From assembly GCA_016716965.1 (NCBI GenBank), contig JADJUP010000011.1:61268-125267 (forward strand): a DNA stretch of 64,000 nucleotides, in the 5' to 3' direction. The notes beneath the pieces were generated by a model, which saw nothing but the letters and a program-made list of their open reading frames with translations, had not been told where the DNA came from and made no database searches. Shown one piece after another: positions 52,139 through 61,138 of this stretch (position 1 is the stretch's first letter; each line of letters begins with the position of its first letter). Both the position numbers and the translations under genes were made by a program. This stretch comes from Sulfuritalea sp. (GTDB lineage Bacteria; Pseudomonadota; Gammaproteobacteria; Burkholderiales; Rhodocyclaceae).

Positions 52139-53236
52139 ATGGCGGAGGATCGTCGAGAACTCGCCGCCTGGTTGCGCCTGACCCTGACGCCCGGCATCGG
52201 CGGCGAAGCCAGGCGCGCCCTGCTGAAATCCTTCGGCCTGCCGCAGGCCATCTACGACGCCGGTCCGCGCGCGCTGTCGGCCATCATCGATGCGAGCCTG
52301 GTCGAACACCTGCTGGCCCATGACTGTAGCGCCGCCGTCGAGGCGGCGCTGGCCTGGGCGGAACAAGCCGGCAACCGCCTGCTGACGCTCGCAGACGAGG
52401 ACTATCCGCAAAGCCTGCTGAGCGCGGATGACCCGCCGCTGCTGCTCTACGCCAAGGGCGACCCGTCGCGACTGCGACAGCCGATGCTGGCCATGGTCGG
52501 CAGCCGCAATGCCACGGCACAGGGCCTGCGCGACGCCGAGGCCTTTGCCCGGACGCTGGGCGAAGCCGGCCTGACCATCGTCAGCGGGCTCGCGCTGGGC
52601 ATCGATGCCGCCGCCCATCGTGGCGCGCTGGACACCCCGGCGGGCACGGTGGCCGTGATCGGCACCGGCGCCGACCGGCTTTACCCGGCAAGAAACGAGG
52701 CGCTGGCACGGCGCATCGCCGAGCAGGGCGTGGTCCTCAGCGAATTCCCGCTCGGCACCCCGGCGCTGGCCGCCAACTTCCCGCGCCGCAACCGGATCAT
52801 TGCCGGCCTCGGCCTCGGCTGCCTGGTGGTCGAAGCGGCGCCGCGGAGCGGCTCGCTGATTACGGCCCGGCTGGCGGCGGAAAGCGGGCGCGAAGTGTTC
52901 GCGATTCCCGGCTCGATCCACTCGCCGCTGTCGCGCGGCTGCCACCAGTTGATCCGCCAGGGCGCCAAGCTGGTCGAATCGGCACAGGACGTACTCGAGG
53001 AATTGCGTTGGAAGCAGGTTCCCGGCGCGACTACCCGCAGCAAGCCGACGGCAACGACAGTTGACGTCGCGGAAGGGCAAGTACTCGCCGCGATGGGCGA
53101 AGCACCCTGTGCACTGGACGCACTGGCGGCCCGCAGCGGCTTGACGCCTGCCGTCCTTCTTGCCATGCTGCTGCCCATGGAACTTGCCGGGCGCGTCGCG
53201 CAGCTGCCCGGCGGCCTCTACCAGAAACTCCATTAA
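52139..53236 (+). CDS. dprA: DNA-processing protein DprA
   Basis: 365 residues: N-terminal SAM-like helices (LAAWLRLTLTPGIGG), Rossmann DprA core with AMVGSRNATAQG, IVSGLALGIDAAAHRGAL, GTGADRLYPARN and FPRRNRIIAGLG, and a C-terminal winged helix (~300-365). It loads RecA on incoming single-stranded DNA during transformation. ATG 52139 fits; the frame is open further upstream without similarity. Confidence 0.95.
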   Translation: MAEDRRELAAWLRLTLTPGIGGEARRALLKSFGLPQAIYDAGPRALSAIIDASLVEHLLAHDCSAAVEAALAWAEQAGNRLLTLADEDYPQSLLSADDPPLLLYAKGDPSRLRQPMLAMVGSRNATAQGLRDAEAFARTLGEAGLTIVSGLALGIDAAAHRGALDTPAGTVAVIGTGADRLYPARNEALARRIAEQGVVLSEFPLGTPALAANFPRRNRIIAGLGLGCLVVEAAPRSGSLITARLAAESGREVFAIPGSIHSPLSRGCHQLIRQGAKLVESAQDVLEELRWKQVPGATTRSKPTATTVDVAEGQVLAAMGEAPCALDALAARSGLTPAVLLAMLLPMELAGRVAQLPGGLYQKLH

Positions 53237-53316
53237 AATCGTGACAGGCACTGCCTTCCGCAACACGCCCAAAGCCTGACGTTTCGCGTTTCAAGTTCCA
53301 TTCACCAAATAGACCA

Positions 53317-53805
53317 ATGATCGACATCCTGGTTTACCTGTTCGAGAACTACCTGCCCGACGCCTGTCCGGAACCGGAGGTGCTGGCCAGGAAGCTGTCG
53401 GCCGCCGGTTTCGGTTCCGACGACATTTCTGCCGCACTGGCGTGGCTGGACGGCCTGGCCGGACCGGAGGGCGGACGCTGCAGCCCGCCCGCGCTGGCGG
53501 GATCGGTCAGGATCTACGGCGAGGAAGAACAGGAAAGGTTGTCGACTGCCTGTCGCGGTTTCATCGCCTTCCTGGAACAGAATGGCGCGATCGACGCCTC
53601 CCTGCGCGAAGCCATCATCGAGCGCGCGCTGGCCCTGCCGGATGACGAAATCGCCCTCGACCGGCTCAAGGTCATCGTCCTCGCCGTGATCTGGCGCTAC
53701 CGCCACGAAGTCGATGCGCTGATCCTCGAAGAACTGCTCGCCGAGGACGACGATGACACGGATCACGAGTCCGGCGAGGACGTCGCCCGCATCCTGCTCA
53801 ACTGA
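53317..53805 (+). CDS. smg: Smg/DUF494 family protein
   Basis: 162 residues with the Smg pattern MIDILVYLFENYLPDACPEP at the N-terminus and GFGSDDISAALAWLDGL. The C-terminal third is acidic (ELLAEDDDDTDHESGED). Function unknown; the gene regularly follows dprA. Confidence 0.92.
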   Translation: MIDILVYLFENYLPDACPEPEVLARKLSAAGFGSDDISAALAWLDGLAGPEGGRCSPPALAGSVRIYGEEEQERLSTACRGFIAFLEQNGAIDASLREAIIERALALPDDEIALDRLKVIVLAVIWRYRHEVDALILEELLAEDDDDTDHESGEDVARILLN

Positions 53806-53909
53806 TTCCCGGCTTGCTTAATTGGGCGGGGCACGCTTATGATGCGCCGCTGTCGCGAGTCCGCGATGCCAGAATCCGTTCCATTTCCGAGCGTAGCGAG
53901 CCACCATCA

Positions 53910-53930
53910 CCCCCTTTCCCGGAAAGGGGG
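53910..53930. terminator. Perfect palindrome before topB
   Basis: CCCCCTTTCC and GGAAAGGGGG around a single C, followed by GG-rich sequence up to the topB start. It could end smg transcription; the G-rich flank also supplies the topB ribosome-binding site (GGGGGGAA, ~8 nt before ATG). Confidence 0.5.
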
Positions 53931-53950
53931 CCGGGGGGAAAGCCCACACC

Positions 53951-56707
53951 ATGAAGCAATTGATCATCGCCGAGAAACCCTCCGTCGCCCAGGATATTGC
54001 CAAGGCGCTGGGCGGCTTCACCAAAACCGGCGACTACTTCGAGAGCGACGACTACGTCCTGTCGTCGGCCATCGGTCACCTGCTGGAACTGGCGGTGCCC
54101 GAAGAATATGACGTCAAGCGCGGCAAGTGGAGTTTTACCCATCTGCCGATGATTCCGCCTCATTTCGCGCTGAATCCCATCGAGCGGACACAGGAAAGGC
54201 TGCGTTTGCTGACCCGCCTGATCAAGCGCAAGGACGTCACGGGTCTCGTCAATGCCTGCGACGCCGGGCGCGAAGGCGAACTGATCTTCCGTTATGTGGT
54301 GCAGCACGCGCTGGGCGCCAAGCAAAAGCCAGTGCGCCGCCTCTGGCTGCAATCGATGACCGCCACCGCGATCCGCGACGGCTTCGCCCATCTGCGCACC
54401 GACCAGGAAATGCTGCCGCTGGCCGATGCCGCGCGCTGCCGCTCGGAAGCCGACTGGCTGATCGGCATCAACGGCACGCGCGCCATGACCGCCTTCAATT
54501 CCAAGGAAGGCGGCTTCTACAAGACGCCCGTCGGCCGCGTGCAGACGCCGACGCTGGCGATCATGGTCGAGAGGGAGAGCCGCATCCGCGCCTTCGTCTC
54601 GCGCGATTACTGGGAAGTCGAAGGCGAATTCCAGTGTGTCGCCGGTACTTACCGCGGCCGCTGGTTCGACGAGAAGTTCAAGAAGGCCCAAGATGACCAA
54701 CTCGGCGAACACGCCCGCGCTGAGCGCGTCTGGGACAAGGCCAAGGCCGACGCCCTGCGCAAGAAATGCCTCGGCCAGCACGGCACGGTCGAAGAGGAAA
54801 GCAAGCCCAAGACCGAAGCCTGCCCGATGCTCTACGACCTCACCTCGCTGCAGCGCGAGGCCAACGGCCGCTTCGGCTTCAGTGCCAAGAACACACTGGG
54901 GCTGGCCCAGGCGCTCTACGAAAAGCACAAGGCGCTGACCTACCCGCGGACCGACAGCCGCCACCTGCCCGAGGACTACATCGGCACGGTCAAGGAAACG
55001 CTGGCGTCAATGGCCGGTACGCCTTACGCCACATTTGCCGGGGCGATCATCAAGAACGGCTGGGTGCATCCCAACAAGCGGATTTTCAACAATGCCAAAG
55101 TGAGCGACCACTTTGCCATCATCCCCACCGGAGCGGCGCCGAAGAACCTTTCCGAGCCGGAACAGAAGATTTACGACCTGGTCACCAAGCGCTTCCTCGC
55201 CATCTTCTATCCTTCGGCCGAATACAACATCACGACGCGGATTACCCGCATCGAGCAGGAAGCCTTCAAGACCGAAGGCAAGGTGCTGGTGACACCGGGC
55301 TGGCTGGCCGTGTATGGCAAGGAGTCGCAGGAGACTCGTGAAGAAGCAGGTGAGGCCGTCACCCTGCCACCGCTGGAAAAGAACGAGCGCGTCTGGGCCA
55401 AGGATGTCGAAGTAAAGGCCAAGGCCACGCAACCGCCGCCGCGCTTCACGGAAGCCACGCTGCTGACCGCGATGGAAGGTGCCGGCAAGCTGATCGAGGA
55501 CGAGGAACTGCGCGAGGCCATGTCCGAGCGCGGCCTCGGTACCCCGGCCACGCGCGCGGCGACCATCGAAGGCCTGCTGGCCGAGGAATATCTGCATCGC
55601 AACGGCCGCGAACTGCAGCCGACAGCCAAGGCCTTCTCGCTGCTGTTCGCGCTGGAACAGCTCAAGGTGGACGAAATCCGCTCGCCCGAACTGACCGGCG
55701 AATGGGAATTCAAGCTCAAGGAAATGGAACAGGGCCGCCTCGGCCGCGACGAATTCATGAACCACATCATGGACAGGACGCGCGAAATGGTCGAGCGGAT
55801 CAAGACCGGCGAATTTGCCGATCCCGATTTCGGCACGCTGCAAACGCCCTGCCCGCGCTGCGGCGCCAAGATCCACGAAGGCTACAAGCACTTCACCTGC
55901 GAAAACTGCGACTACAAGTTGTGGAAGGTGGTGGCCAGCCGCCAGTGGGAAACATCGGAAATCGACGAACTCCTCAGCAAGCGGCAGATCGGGCCGCTGC
56001 AGGGCTTCCGCAGCAAGATGGGGCGCCCCTTCGCCGCCATGATCAAGCTCAAGGACGACCACATGCCGGAGTTCGACTTCGGTCAGTCGGACGCCGACGC
56101 CGATGGCGAGGAAGTGGATTTTTCGACCCAGGAAGCACTCGGTACCTGCCCGAAATGCGGCGCCCGCGTCTTCGAGCACGGCATGGCCTATGTTTGCGAA
56201 AAGGCTGTCGGTGCCGTAAAAAACTGCGATTTCCGCTCCGGCAAGATCATCCTGCAGCAGGAAGTCGCGCGTGGCGACATGCAAAAGCTGCTGGCGACGG
56301 GCAAGACCGACCTGCTCAAGGGCTTCATCTCGAACAAGACGCGGCGCAAGTTCTCCGCCTACCTGGTGCGCGACCCGGCGACCGGCAAGGTTGGTTTCGA
56401 GTTCGAACCCAGGAACCCAAAAGCGGCGCCGAAGGCGGGCGCAAAGCCGGCCGCTGCCAAGGCGGCGGAACCGGCGCCGGCCAAGTCCGGCGCAGGCGCA
56501 GCGAAAGCCGATGCCGCCAACGAACCGGTCGCCAAGAAGGCTGCGGCGAAGAAACCGGTGGCGAAGAAAACTGCTTCGGCGACTAAAAAAGTTCCCGCAG
56601 GGACGCAGAGCGCTGGCGCTGGCGGCACGGCGGCCAAGGCTGCGCCCAAGAAGGCAGCGGCAAAGAAGCCCGCCGCCAAGAAACCGGCGGCGAAGAAAGC
56701 CGAATGA
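53951..56707 (+). CDS. topB: DNA topoisomerase III with zinc ribbons and Lys/Ala-rich tail
   Basis: 918 residues. Toprim domain (KQLIIAEKPSVAQDIAKAL, NACDAGREGELIFRY), type IA core with the catalytic Tyr in KALTYPRTDSRHLPEDY and SERGLGTPATRAATIEGL. Two C-terminal zinc ribbons follow: CPRCGAKIHEGYKHFTCENC and CPKCGARVFEHGMAYVC. The last ~100 residues are a histone-H1-like Ala/Lys/Pro repeat tail (KKPAAKKPAAKKAE). E. coli TopB is 653 residues; the extra length comes from the ribbons and tail. It relaxes or decatenates single-strand-containing DNA. Overlaps DUF924 by 4 bp. Confidence 0.93.
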   Translation: MKQLIIAEKPSVAQDIAKALGGFTKTGDYFESDDYVLSSAIGHLLELAVPEEYDVKRGKWSFTHLPMIPPHFALNPIERTQERLRLLTRLIKRKDVTGLVNACDAGREGELIFRYVVQHALGAKQKPVRRLWLQSMTATAIRDGFAHLRTDQEMLPLADAARCRSEADWLIGINGTRAMTAFNSKEGGFYKTPVGRVQTPTLAIMVERESRIRAFVSRDYWEVEGEFQCVAGTYRGRWFDEKFKKAQDDQLGEHARAERVWDKAKADALRKKCLGQHGTVEEESKPKTEACPMLYDLTSLQREANGRFGFSAKNTLGLAQALYEKHKALTYPRTDSRHLPEDYIGTVKETLASMAGTPYATFAGAIIKNGWVHPNKRIFNNAKVSDHFAIIPTGAAPKNLSEPEQKIYDLVTKRFLAIFYPSAEYNITTRITRIEQEAFKTEGKVLVTPGWLAVYGKESQETREEAGEAVTLPPLEKNERVWAKDVEVKAKATQPPPRFTEATLLTAMEGAGKLIEDEELREAMSERGLGTPATRAATIEGLLAEEYLHRNGRELQPTAKAFSLLFALEQLKVDEIRSPELTGEWEFKLKEMEQGRLGRDEFMNHIMDRTREMVERIKTGEFADPDFGTLQTPCPRCGAKIHEGYKHFTCENCDYKLWKVVASRQWETSEIDELLSKRQIGPLQGFRSKMGRPFAAMIKLKDDHMPEFDFGQSDADADGEEVDFSTQEALGTCPKCGARVFEHGMAYVCEKAVGAVKNCDFRSGKIILQQEVARGDMQKLLATGKTDLLKGFISNKTRRKFSAYLVRDPATGKVGFEFEPRNPKAAPKAGAKPAAAKAAEPAPAKSGAGAAKADAANEPVAKKAAAKKPVAKKTASATKKVPAGTQSAGAGGTAAKAAPKKAAAKKPAAKKPAAKKAE

Positions 56708-57297
56708 CCGGGCCGGCGCCGCTCACCCGCGCCGTTCTCGACTTCTGGTTCCTTTCGCCGGACCAGGCTGGACACGGCGCCTATCGCCCGCAGTGGTTCC
56801 GCAAGGACGATGCCTTCGATGACGCGATCCGCGAACGCTTCGGCGCTGCGGTCGAAGCCGCACTGAACGCCCCGCCGCCGCTCGCCGCGCCGGATGCCGA
56901 CCTGCTGGCAACCATCCTGCTGCTCGACCAGTTCACCCGCAACATTTTCCGCGGCACGCCGCGCGCCTTCGCCGGCGACGCCCGTGCCCTGCAAATTGCC
57001 GAAGCGCTGGTCGCCGCCGGCCGCGACAAGAACCTCACGCCCTGGCAACGCTGGTTCGCCTACCTGCCCTTCGAACACAGCGAATCCCTGCTCGACCAGG
57101 AACGCTCGGTCGCGCTCTTCTCGGCGCTGCGCCGCGAGATGCAGAACGAGGCCTTCGACAGTGCCCACGACTATGCGCTGCGCCACCGCGAGGTGATCAC
57201 CCGCTTCGGCCGCTTCCCGCATCGCAATGCCATCCTCGACCGCGACTCGACGGCGGAAGAAGTCGAATTCCTGAAGCAGCCGGGCTCGTCGTTCTGA
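56704..57297 (+). CDS. DUF924 protein
   Basis: 197 residues, all helical (TPR-like superfamily). Signature: VLDFWFLSPDQAG, FGAAVEAAL, ATILLLDQFTRNIFRGTPRAFAGD, FAYLPFEHSESLLDQE, FGRFPHRNAILDRDST. Role unknown. ATGA overlap with topB indicates translational coupling. Confidence 0.9.
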   Translation: MTGPAPLTRAVLDFWFLSPDQAGHGAYRPQWFRKDDAFDDAIRERFGAAVEAALNAPPPLAAPDADLLATILLLDQFTRNIFRGTPRAFAGDARALQIAEALVAAGRDKNLTPWQRWFAYLPFEHSESLLDQERSVALFSALRREMQNEAFDSAHDYALRHREVITRFGRFPHRNAILDRDSTAEEVEFLKQPGSSF

Positions 57298-57331
57298 CCT
57301 GGCAGGAAGCGGCGATCCCGACGCAGGCGGT

Positions 57332-58771
57332 TCAGAGTTGGCCTGCGCCCTTGTAAAACCGGATCGTGTTGCGCCCGGCATCCTTCGCCCGGTACATCGC
57401 CGCATCAGCCCACTTCAGGATGTCTTCCCGGCTTGCCTCATGGTCGAGAAACATTACGACTCCGATGCTGGCAGAGCAGCGATGCTCGATCGTGGATGCT
57501 GTCTTTCCGTCTTTGTGCGGCGCCAGAACATAGGGCTCGGCCAACGCGGCGCGAATCTTCTCCGCAATCAATTGCGCATGCGAACGTGACTCGTCCTGGT
57601 CAGTATTCAACTCGGCCAACAGGACGACAAACTCGTCACCGCCGAATCGCGCGACGGTATCGACCTGGCGCACACAGTCCTTGAGGCGGCCGGTGACTTC
57701 GAGCAGCAGCAGATCGCCTGCCTCGTGCCCATGCGTGTCATTCAAGGTCTTGAACCGGTCCAGGTCAAGGAACATCAATGCGCCATGACAGCCACTGCGC
57801 TTGCTGGCGGCCATGGCCAGGCTCAGGCGGTCAAGCAGCAATCTTCGGTTTGGCAGATCGGTGAGGGGATCGTGGAATGCCAGTTGATGCACCTGGTCTT
57901 CCAGGCGTTTGCGCTCCGTGATTTCACGAGTGATGCCGTGATATCCGACAATCTCGCCCTGCGCATTGCGCTCGGGCTTCGACAAGACCTCACCCCATAG
58001 CACTCCGCCGTTTTTGCAACGGTGCTGCACCTGAAAAATCCTGAAGCCGACGTGACTGGCTGGCTCGCCGGACGCCTGACTTTCGCGCAGTATTTTCTTG
58101 ACCGTCACCACCCCCTCGTCGGTAAACAGGTCGAAGACCGGGTGGCCTACAACTTCTTCCGCCTTGTAGCCTCGCAGACGTTCGTCGGACGGGCTGATAT
58201 AGGTAATGCAAAGCTTGCGGTCGGTCTTCCAGATTACGTCAAGGGTGTCTTCCGTCAGCAGGCGAAACAGCGCCTCGCTTTCATGCAGGGCCTTGGTACG
58301 GGCCGCAACCAGCGACTCGAGCGCCGTGTTGCGTTCCTGCAAACTCCTGAGCGGATAGACCTCGCCCTCCTGCACCAGGTGATAGGGAATCGAGATGCCA
58401 CTGTGCGCAATCTTCCAGTCGTCTCCTTCGAGACGAAATATCAGGACCAGGCGCGCCACTTCGCGCGACAGGATATGGTCCGGCACGGGAAGATGGATGT
58501 GGAAGAACGCGGTGACCACCACCACGGTGTCGCTGATGTCCTGCAGCGAAAGGTCCAGCGTTTCGATCCGGATCTGGCCTTGTACCTGGGCAAAATCCTG
58601 ACGGGTGATCCGCACCCATTCCTCGCGGTCCTTGACCAGAAAATTCCCGCCGCCCGTATAGCCGCTGAAGTTGTCACTGAAGCGGGTTGTCAGGCGGTCA
58701 TCGCGCGCGGCGTACATCTGGATGTACTCGTCAAACAACGCGCGAATCTGATGCTCTCGATCAGGGTGCAT
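57332..58771 (-). CDS. SnoaL-like/PAS/GGDEF diguanylate cyclase
   Basis: 479 residues: an N-terminal ~130-residue SnoaL/NTF2-like domain (FDEYIQMYAARDDRL, FSGYTGGGNFL, VVVVTAFFHIHLP), a linker, a PAS domain (~165-300, FRLLTEDTLDVIWKTDRKL, GYHGITREITERKRLED) and GGDEF with RFGGDEFVVLLAEL. No transmembrane segment, so it senses an intracellular cue. The NTF2-like sensor is uncommon in diguanylate cyclases. Alone on the minus strand between DUF924 (convergent) and rhlE. Confidence 0.9.
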   Translation of the reverse strand: MHPDREHQIRALFDEYIQMYAARDDRLTTRFSDNFSGYTGGGNFLVKDREEWVRITRQDFAQVQGQIRIETLDLSLQDISDTVVVVTAFFHIHLPVPDHILSREVARLVLIFRLEGDDWKIAHSGISIPYHLVQEGEVYPLRSLQERNTALESLVAARTKALHESEALFRLLTEDTLDVIWKTDRKLCITYISPSDERLRGYKAEEVVGHPVFDLFTDEGVVTVKKILRESQASGEPASHVGFRIFQVQHRCKNGGVLWGEVLSKPERNAQGEIVGYHGITREITERKRLEDQVHQLAFHDPLTDLPNRRLLLDRLSLAMAASKRSGCHGALMFLDLDRFKTLNDTHGHEAGDLLLLEVTGRLKDCVRQVDTVARFGGDEFVVLLAELNTDQDESRSHAQLIAEKIRAALAEPYVLAPHKDGKTASTIEHRCSASIGVVMFLDHEASREDILKWADAAMYRAKDAGRNTIRFYKGAGQL

Positions 58772-58882
58772 GGCACTGGCGAGTCTTGAAATTCAGGAGA
58801 TCAAGGGACGACACCGAGGATACCCCATGGCCATTGCGCCATGGGGTAGGTCCGGGTGCAACAAAGGTGTCCGCCAGATGCT

Positions 58883-60205
58883 TCAGCGGTGCCGTTGTCC
58901 GCTGTGGTGGCTGGCCGGTTTGGCGGCACCGCTTCCCGAACGAGCGGGGCGTGGAGCACCACTGCGGTTGCCGCCACCGTTTCCGCTGCGCGTGCGCGCC
59001 TGGGCGGGCTTTTGCGCCGGCGGGCGGCCAGCCGCGGGACGCGGTACCGAGTGGTTGTGCTGCGGCTCGAAGCCGGGCATGACCGAGGTCGGAATCTCGC
59101 GCTTCAGCAGGCGCTCGATGTCGCGCAACTGTATGCGCTCGTCGCTGCTGACCAGGCTCAACGCTTCGCCGCTGGCGCCGGCACGGCCGGTGCGGCCGAT
59201 GCGGTGGATGTAATCCTCGGGCACATTCGGCAGTTCGAAGTTCACCACGCGCGGCAGCGAATCGATGTCCAGCCCGCGCGCAGCGATGTCGGTGGCCACC
59301 AGCGCGGCGAGTTTGCCCGCCTTGAAATCAGCCAGCGCGCGAGTGCGGGCATTCTGCGACTTGTTGCCGTGCAGCGCCGCGGTGCGCACGCCGGCCTGTT
59401 CGAGCTTGCGCGCCAGCGCATCCGATCCGTGCTTGGTGCGGCAGAACACCAGCACCTGGTGCCAGCCGTGGGCGGCAAAGAGGTGCAGCAGCAGGTCGCG
59501 CTTCTGGTCCTGGTCGACCTTGATCACGGTGTGGGTGACGAGTTCGGCCGGCGCATTGCGGCGAGCGACCTCTACCATGGCCGGGTCCTTCAGCACCGTG
59601 TGGGCAAGTTCACGCACTTCGGCGGCGAAGGTGGCGGAGAACATCAGGTTCTGGCGGACCTTCGGCAGACGCTCGATGATGCGGCGGATGTCGCGGATGA
59701 AGCCCATGTCGAACATGCGGTCGGCTTCGTCCAGCACCAGGGTCTGCACCTTGGACAGGTCGACGGTGCGCTGACCGAGGTGGTCGAGCAGGCGTCCGGG
59801 CGTGGCGACAAGGATGTCGATGCCGCGGCGCATGGTCTGGATCTGCGGGTTGATGCCGACCCCGCCGAACACGGCGAGGCTGCGCAGCCCGGTGTGGGCG
59901 CCATAGACGCGCACGCTTTCCAGCACCTGGGCGGCGAGTTCGCGCGTCGGCACCAGCACCAGCACGCGCGGCGCGGTGTGGGTGACCTTCTGCAAGGGCG
60001 TCACCAGCGGGTTGGTCAGGCGCTGCAAAATGGGCAGCACGAAAGCGGCGGTCTTGCCGGTGCCGGTCTGGGCCAGGGCTTCGAGGTCGCGACCGGCGAG
60101 AATGTGGGGAATGGCCTGTTGCTGGACAGGGGTAGGCGTAGTGTAGCCCTGCTCGCCGATGGCGCGCAGGAGCTCGGCCGACAGGCCGAGATCGGAAAAC
60201 TGCAT
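58883..60205 (-). CDS. rhlE: DEAD-box RNA helicase RhlE
   Basis: 440 residues: Q motif (FSDLGLSAELLRAIGEQGYTTPTPVQQQ), ALAQTGTGKTAAFVLPIL, VLDEADRMFDMGF, SATF, then HRIGRTGRAG, and a basic Gly/Arg-rich C-terminus typical of RhlE. Cytoplasmic, acts in ribosome maturation and RNA turnover. ATG 60205 gives the canonical MQFSDLGL start. A ~230-bp leader separates it from rubredoxin and may carry RNA control elements. Confidence 0.95.
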   Translation of the reverse strand: MQFSDLGLSAELLRAIGEQGYTTPTPVQQQAIPHILAGRDLEALAQTGTGKTAAFVLPILQRLTNPLVTPLQKVTHTAPRVLVLVPTRELAAQVLESVRVYGAHTGLRSLAVFGGVGINPQIQTMRRGIDILVATPGRLLDHLGQRTVDLSKVQTLVLDEADRMFDMGFIRDIRRIIERLPKVRQNLMFSATFAAEVRELAHTVLKDPAMVEVARRNAPAELVTHTVIKVDQDQKRDLLLHLFAAHGWHQVLVFCRTKHGSDALARKLEQAGVRTAALHGNKSQNARTRALADFKAGKLAALVATDIAARGLDIDSLPRVVNFELPNVPEDYIHRIGRTGRAGASGEALSLVSSDERIQLRDIERLLKREIPTSVMPGFEPQHNHSVPRPAAGRPPAQKPAQARTRSGNGGGNRSGAPRPARSGSGAAKPASHHSGQRHR

Positions 60206-60399
60206 GTTGATTACCTCTGAAGCCGACCCCCGCAAACCTGCAGGCCAATCTGGGCGGAAACTTCTATGGGGTGTAAAACCTTCGAGGGACTGAATGTCGC
60301 CGTTAAGGCACGACCGGCAGACTGGGGCGCGGTCGCTATGGAGGTGAAGCGGGCCGGACTGTAACACAGGCCGCCCGTGCCGCTGGAATTACTTTCTTC

Positions 60400-60423
60400 G
60401 CCGTACCACCGGCGCCGACTTTC
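60400..60423 (-). repeat. Dispersed repeat copy 3' of rubredoxin
   Basis: Minus-strand reading GGAAAGTCGGCGCCGGTGGT then ACGGCG, 16 bp beyond the rubredoxin stop. It shares 22 of 24 bases with the copy after fdhE. Confidence 0.7.
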
Positions 60424-60438
60424 CGAATCAATGCGACG

Positions 60439-60603
60439 TCAGACTTCCATCATCACGAAATCGGCCTTCGGCACGCCGCATTCGGGGCAGATGAAGCTGT
60501 CGGGCACGTCCGCCCAGAGCGTGCCCGGCGCAAGGCCGTGGGCTTCGTCGCCAAGGGCCTCGTCGTAGACCCAGCCACAAACGATGCATTGCCATTTCTT
60601 CAT
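60439..60603 (-). CDS. Rubredoxin
   Basis: 54 residues with the two Fe-binding knuckles CIVCGWVYDEALGD (Cys6, Cys9) and ICPECGVPKADF (Cys39, Cys42). One-electron carrier. It follows ubiT by 48 bp and is probably the last gene of the ubiU-ubiV-ubiT operon; an electron donor role for the O2-independent hydroxylases UbiU/UbiV is a plausible inference. Confidence 0.93.
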   Translation of the reverse strand: MKKWQCIVCGWVYDEALGDEAHGLAPGTLWADVPDSFICPECGVPKADFVMMEV

Positions 60604-60651
60604 TGCCGACTCCCGCGAAAAAGGCGAATGCTACCGCAAGCGGCGACGCGG

Positions 60652-61128
60652 TCAGCCCTTGGCGAGAAAGGTAGGACGCAGTCCCTGCCACGAAAGCTGC
60701 GGCCACTCCAGGGCGTCGAGCATGTTCTTGACGCGCAAGCCGAGCTCGGTATCGCCTTCGATGGACAGGGTCCGATTGAAGAAGAGCGTATCGGGATCTT
60801 CCTGCCGGCTGACCATCTGCAGGTAGGCCGAGAGCGGCGCGGTGAAGTGCAGGTCGGGCTTGCCGGCATCGCCGAACAGTGGACGGAAGGCGCCTCGGGC
60901 GTAGGTGAAATCGGCCACCATGCCGGTATCTGTCACCGTCACGCGAAAGCGCCGCTCCTCGATCTGGGACAGGGTTTCCTCGGGCAGCACGCCGAGCCGC
61001 TTCGCCGCGTTGAGCGCCAGCGCCAGGTTGAGCGAATGCGGCCACTGCGGCAGGCGCATGCCCAGGCGTCCGATCAGTGCGGGCAGGGTGAAGGCCGGAA
61101 TTTTTGGAATGCGCGAACTGTCGATCAT
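60652..61128 (-). CDS. ubiT: Ubiquinone biosynthesis accessory factor UbiT
   Basis: 158 residues with an SCP2 lipid-binding fold (LALNAAKRLGVLPEETLSQ, FRVTVTDTGMVADFTY, DLHFTAPLSAYLQMVSRQED, DTLFFNRTLSIEGDTELGLRVKN). UbiT is the lipid-carrier partner of UbiU/UbiV in O2-independent ubiquinone synthesis. ATG 61128 has AAAGGA 6 nt upstream; it starts 10 bp after ubiV ends. Confidence 0.93.
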   Translation of the reverse strand: MIDSSRIPKIPAFTLPALIGRLGMRLPQWPHSLNLALALNAAKRLGVLPEETLSQIEERRFRVTVTDTGMVADFTYARGAFRPLFGDAGKPDLHFTAPLSAYLQMVSRQEDPDTLFFNRTLSIEGDTELGLRVKNMLDALEWPQLSWQGLRPTFLAKG

Positions 61129-61138
61129 GGGTGTCCTT

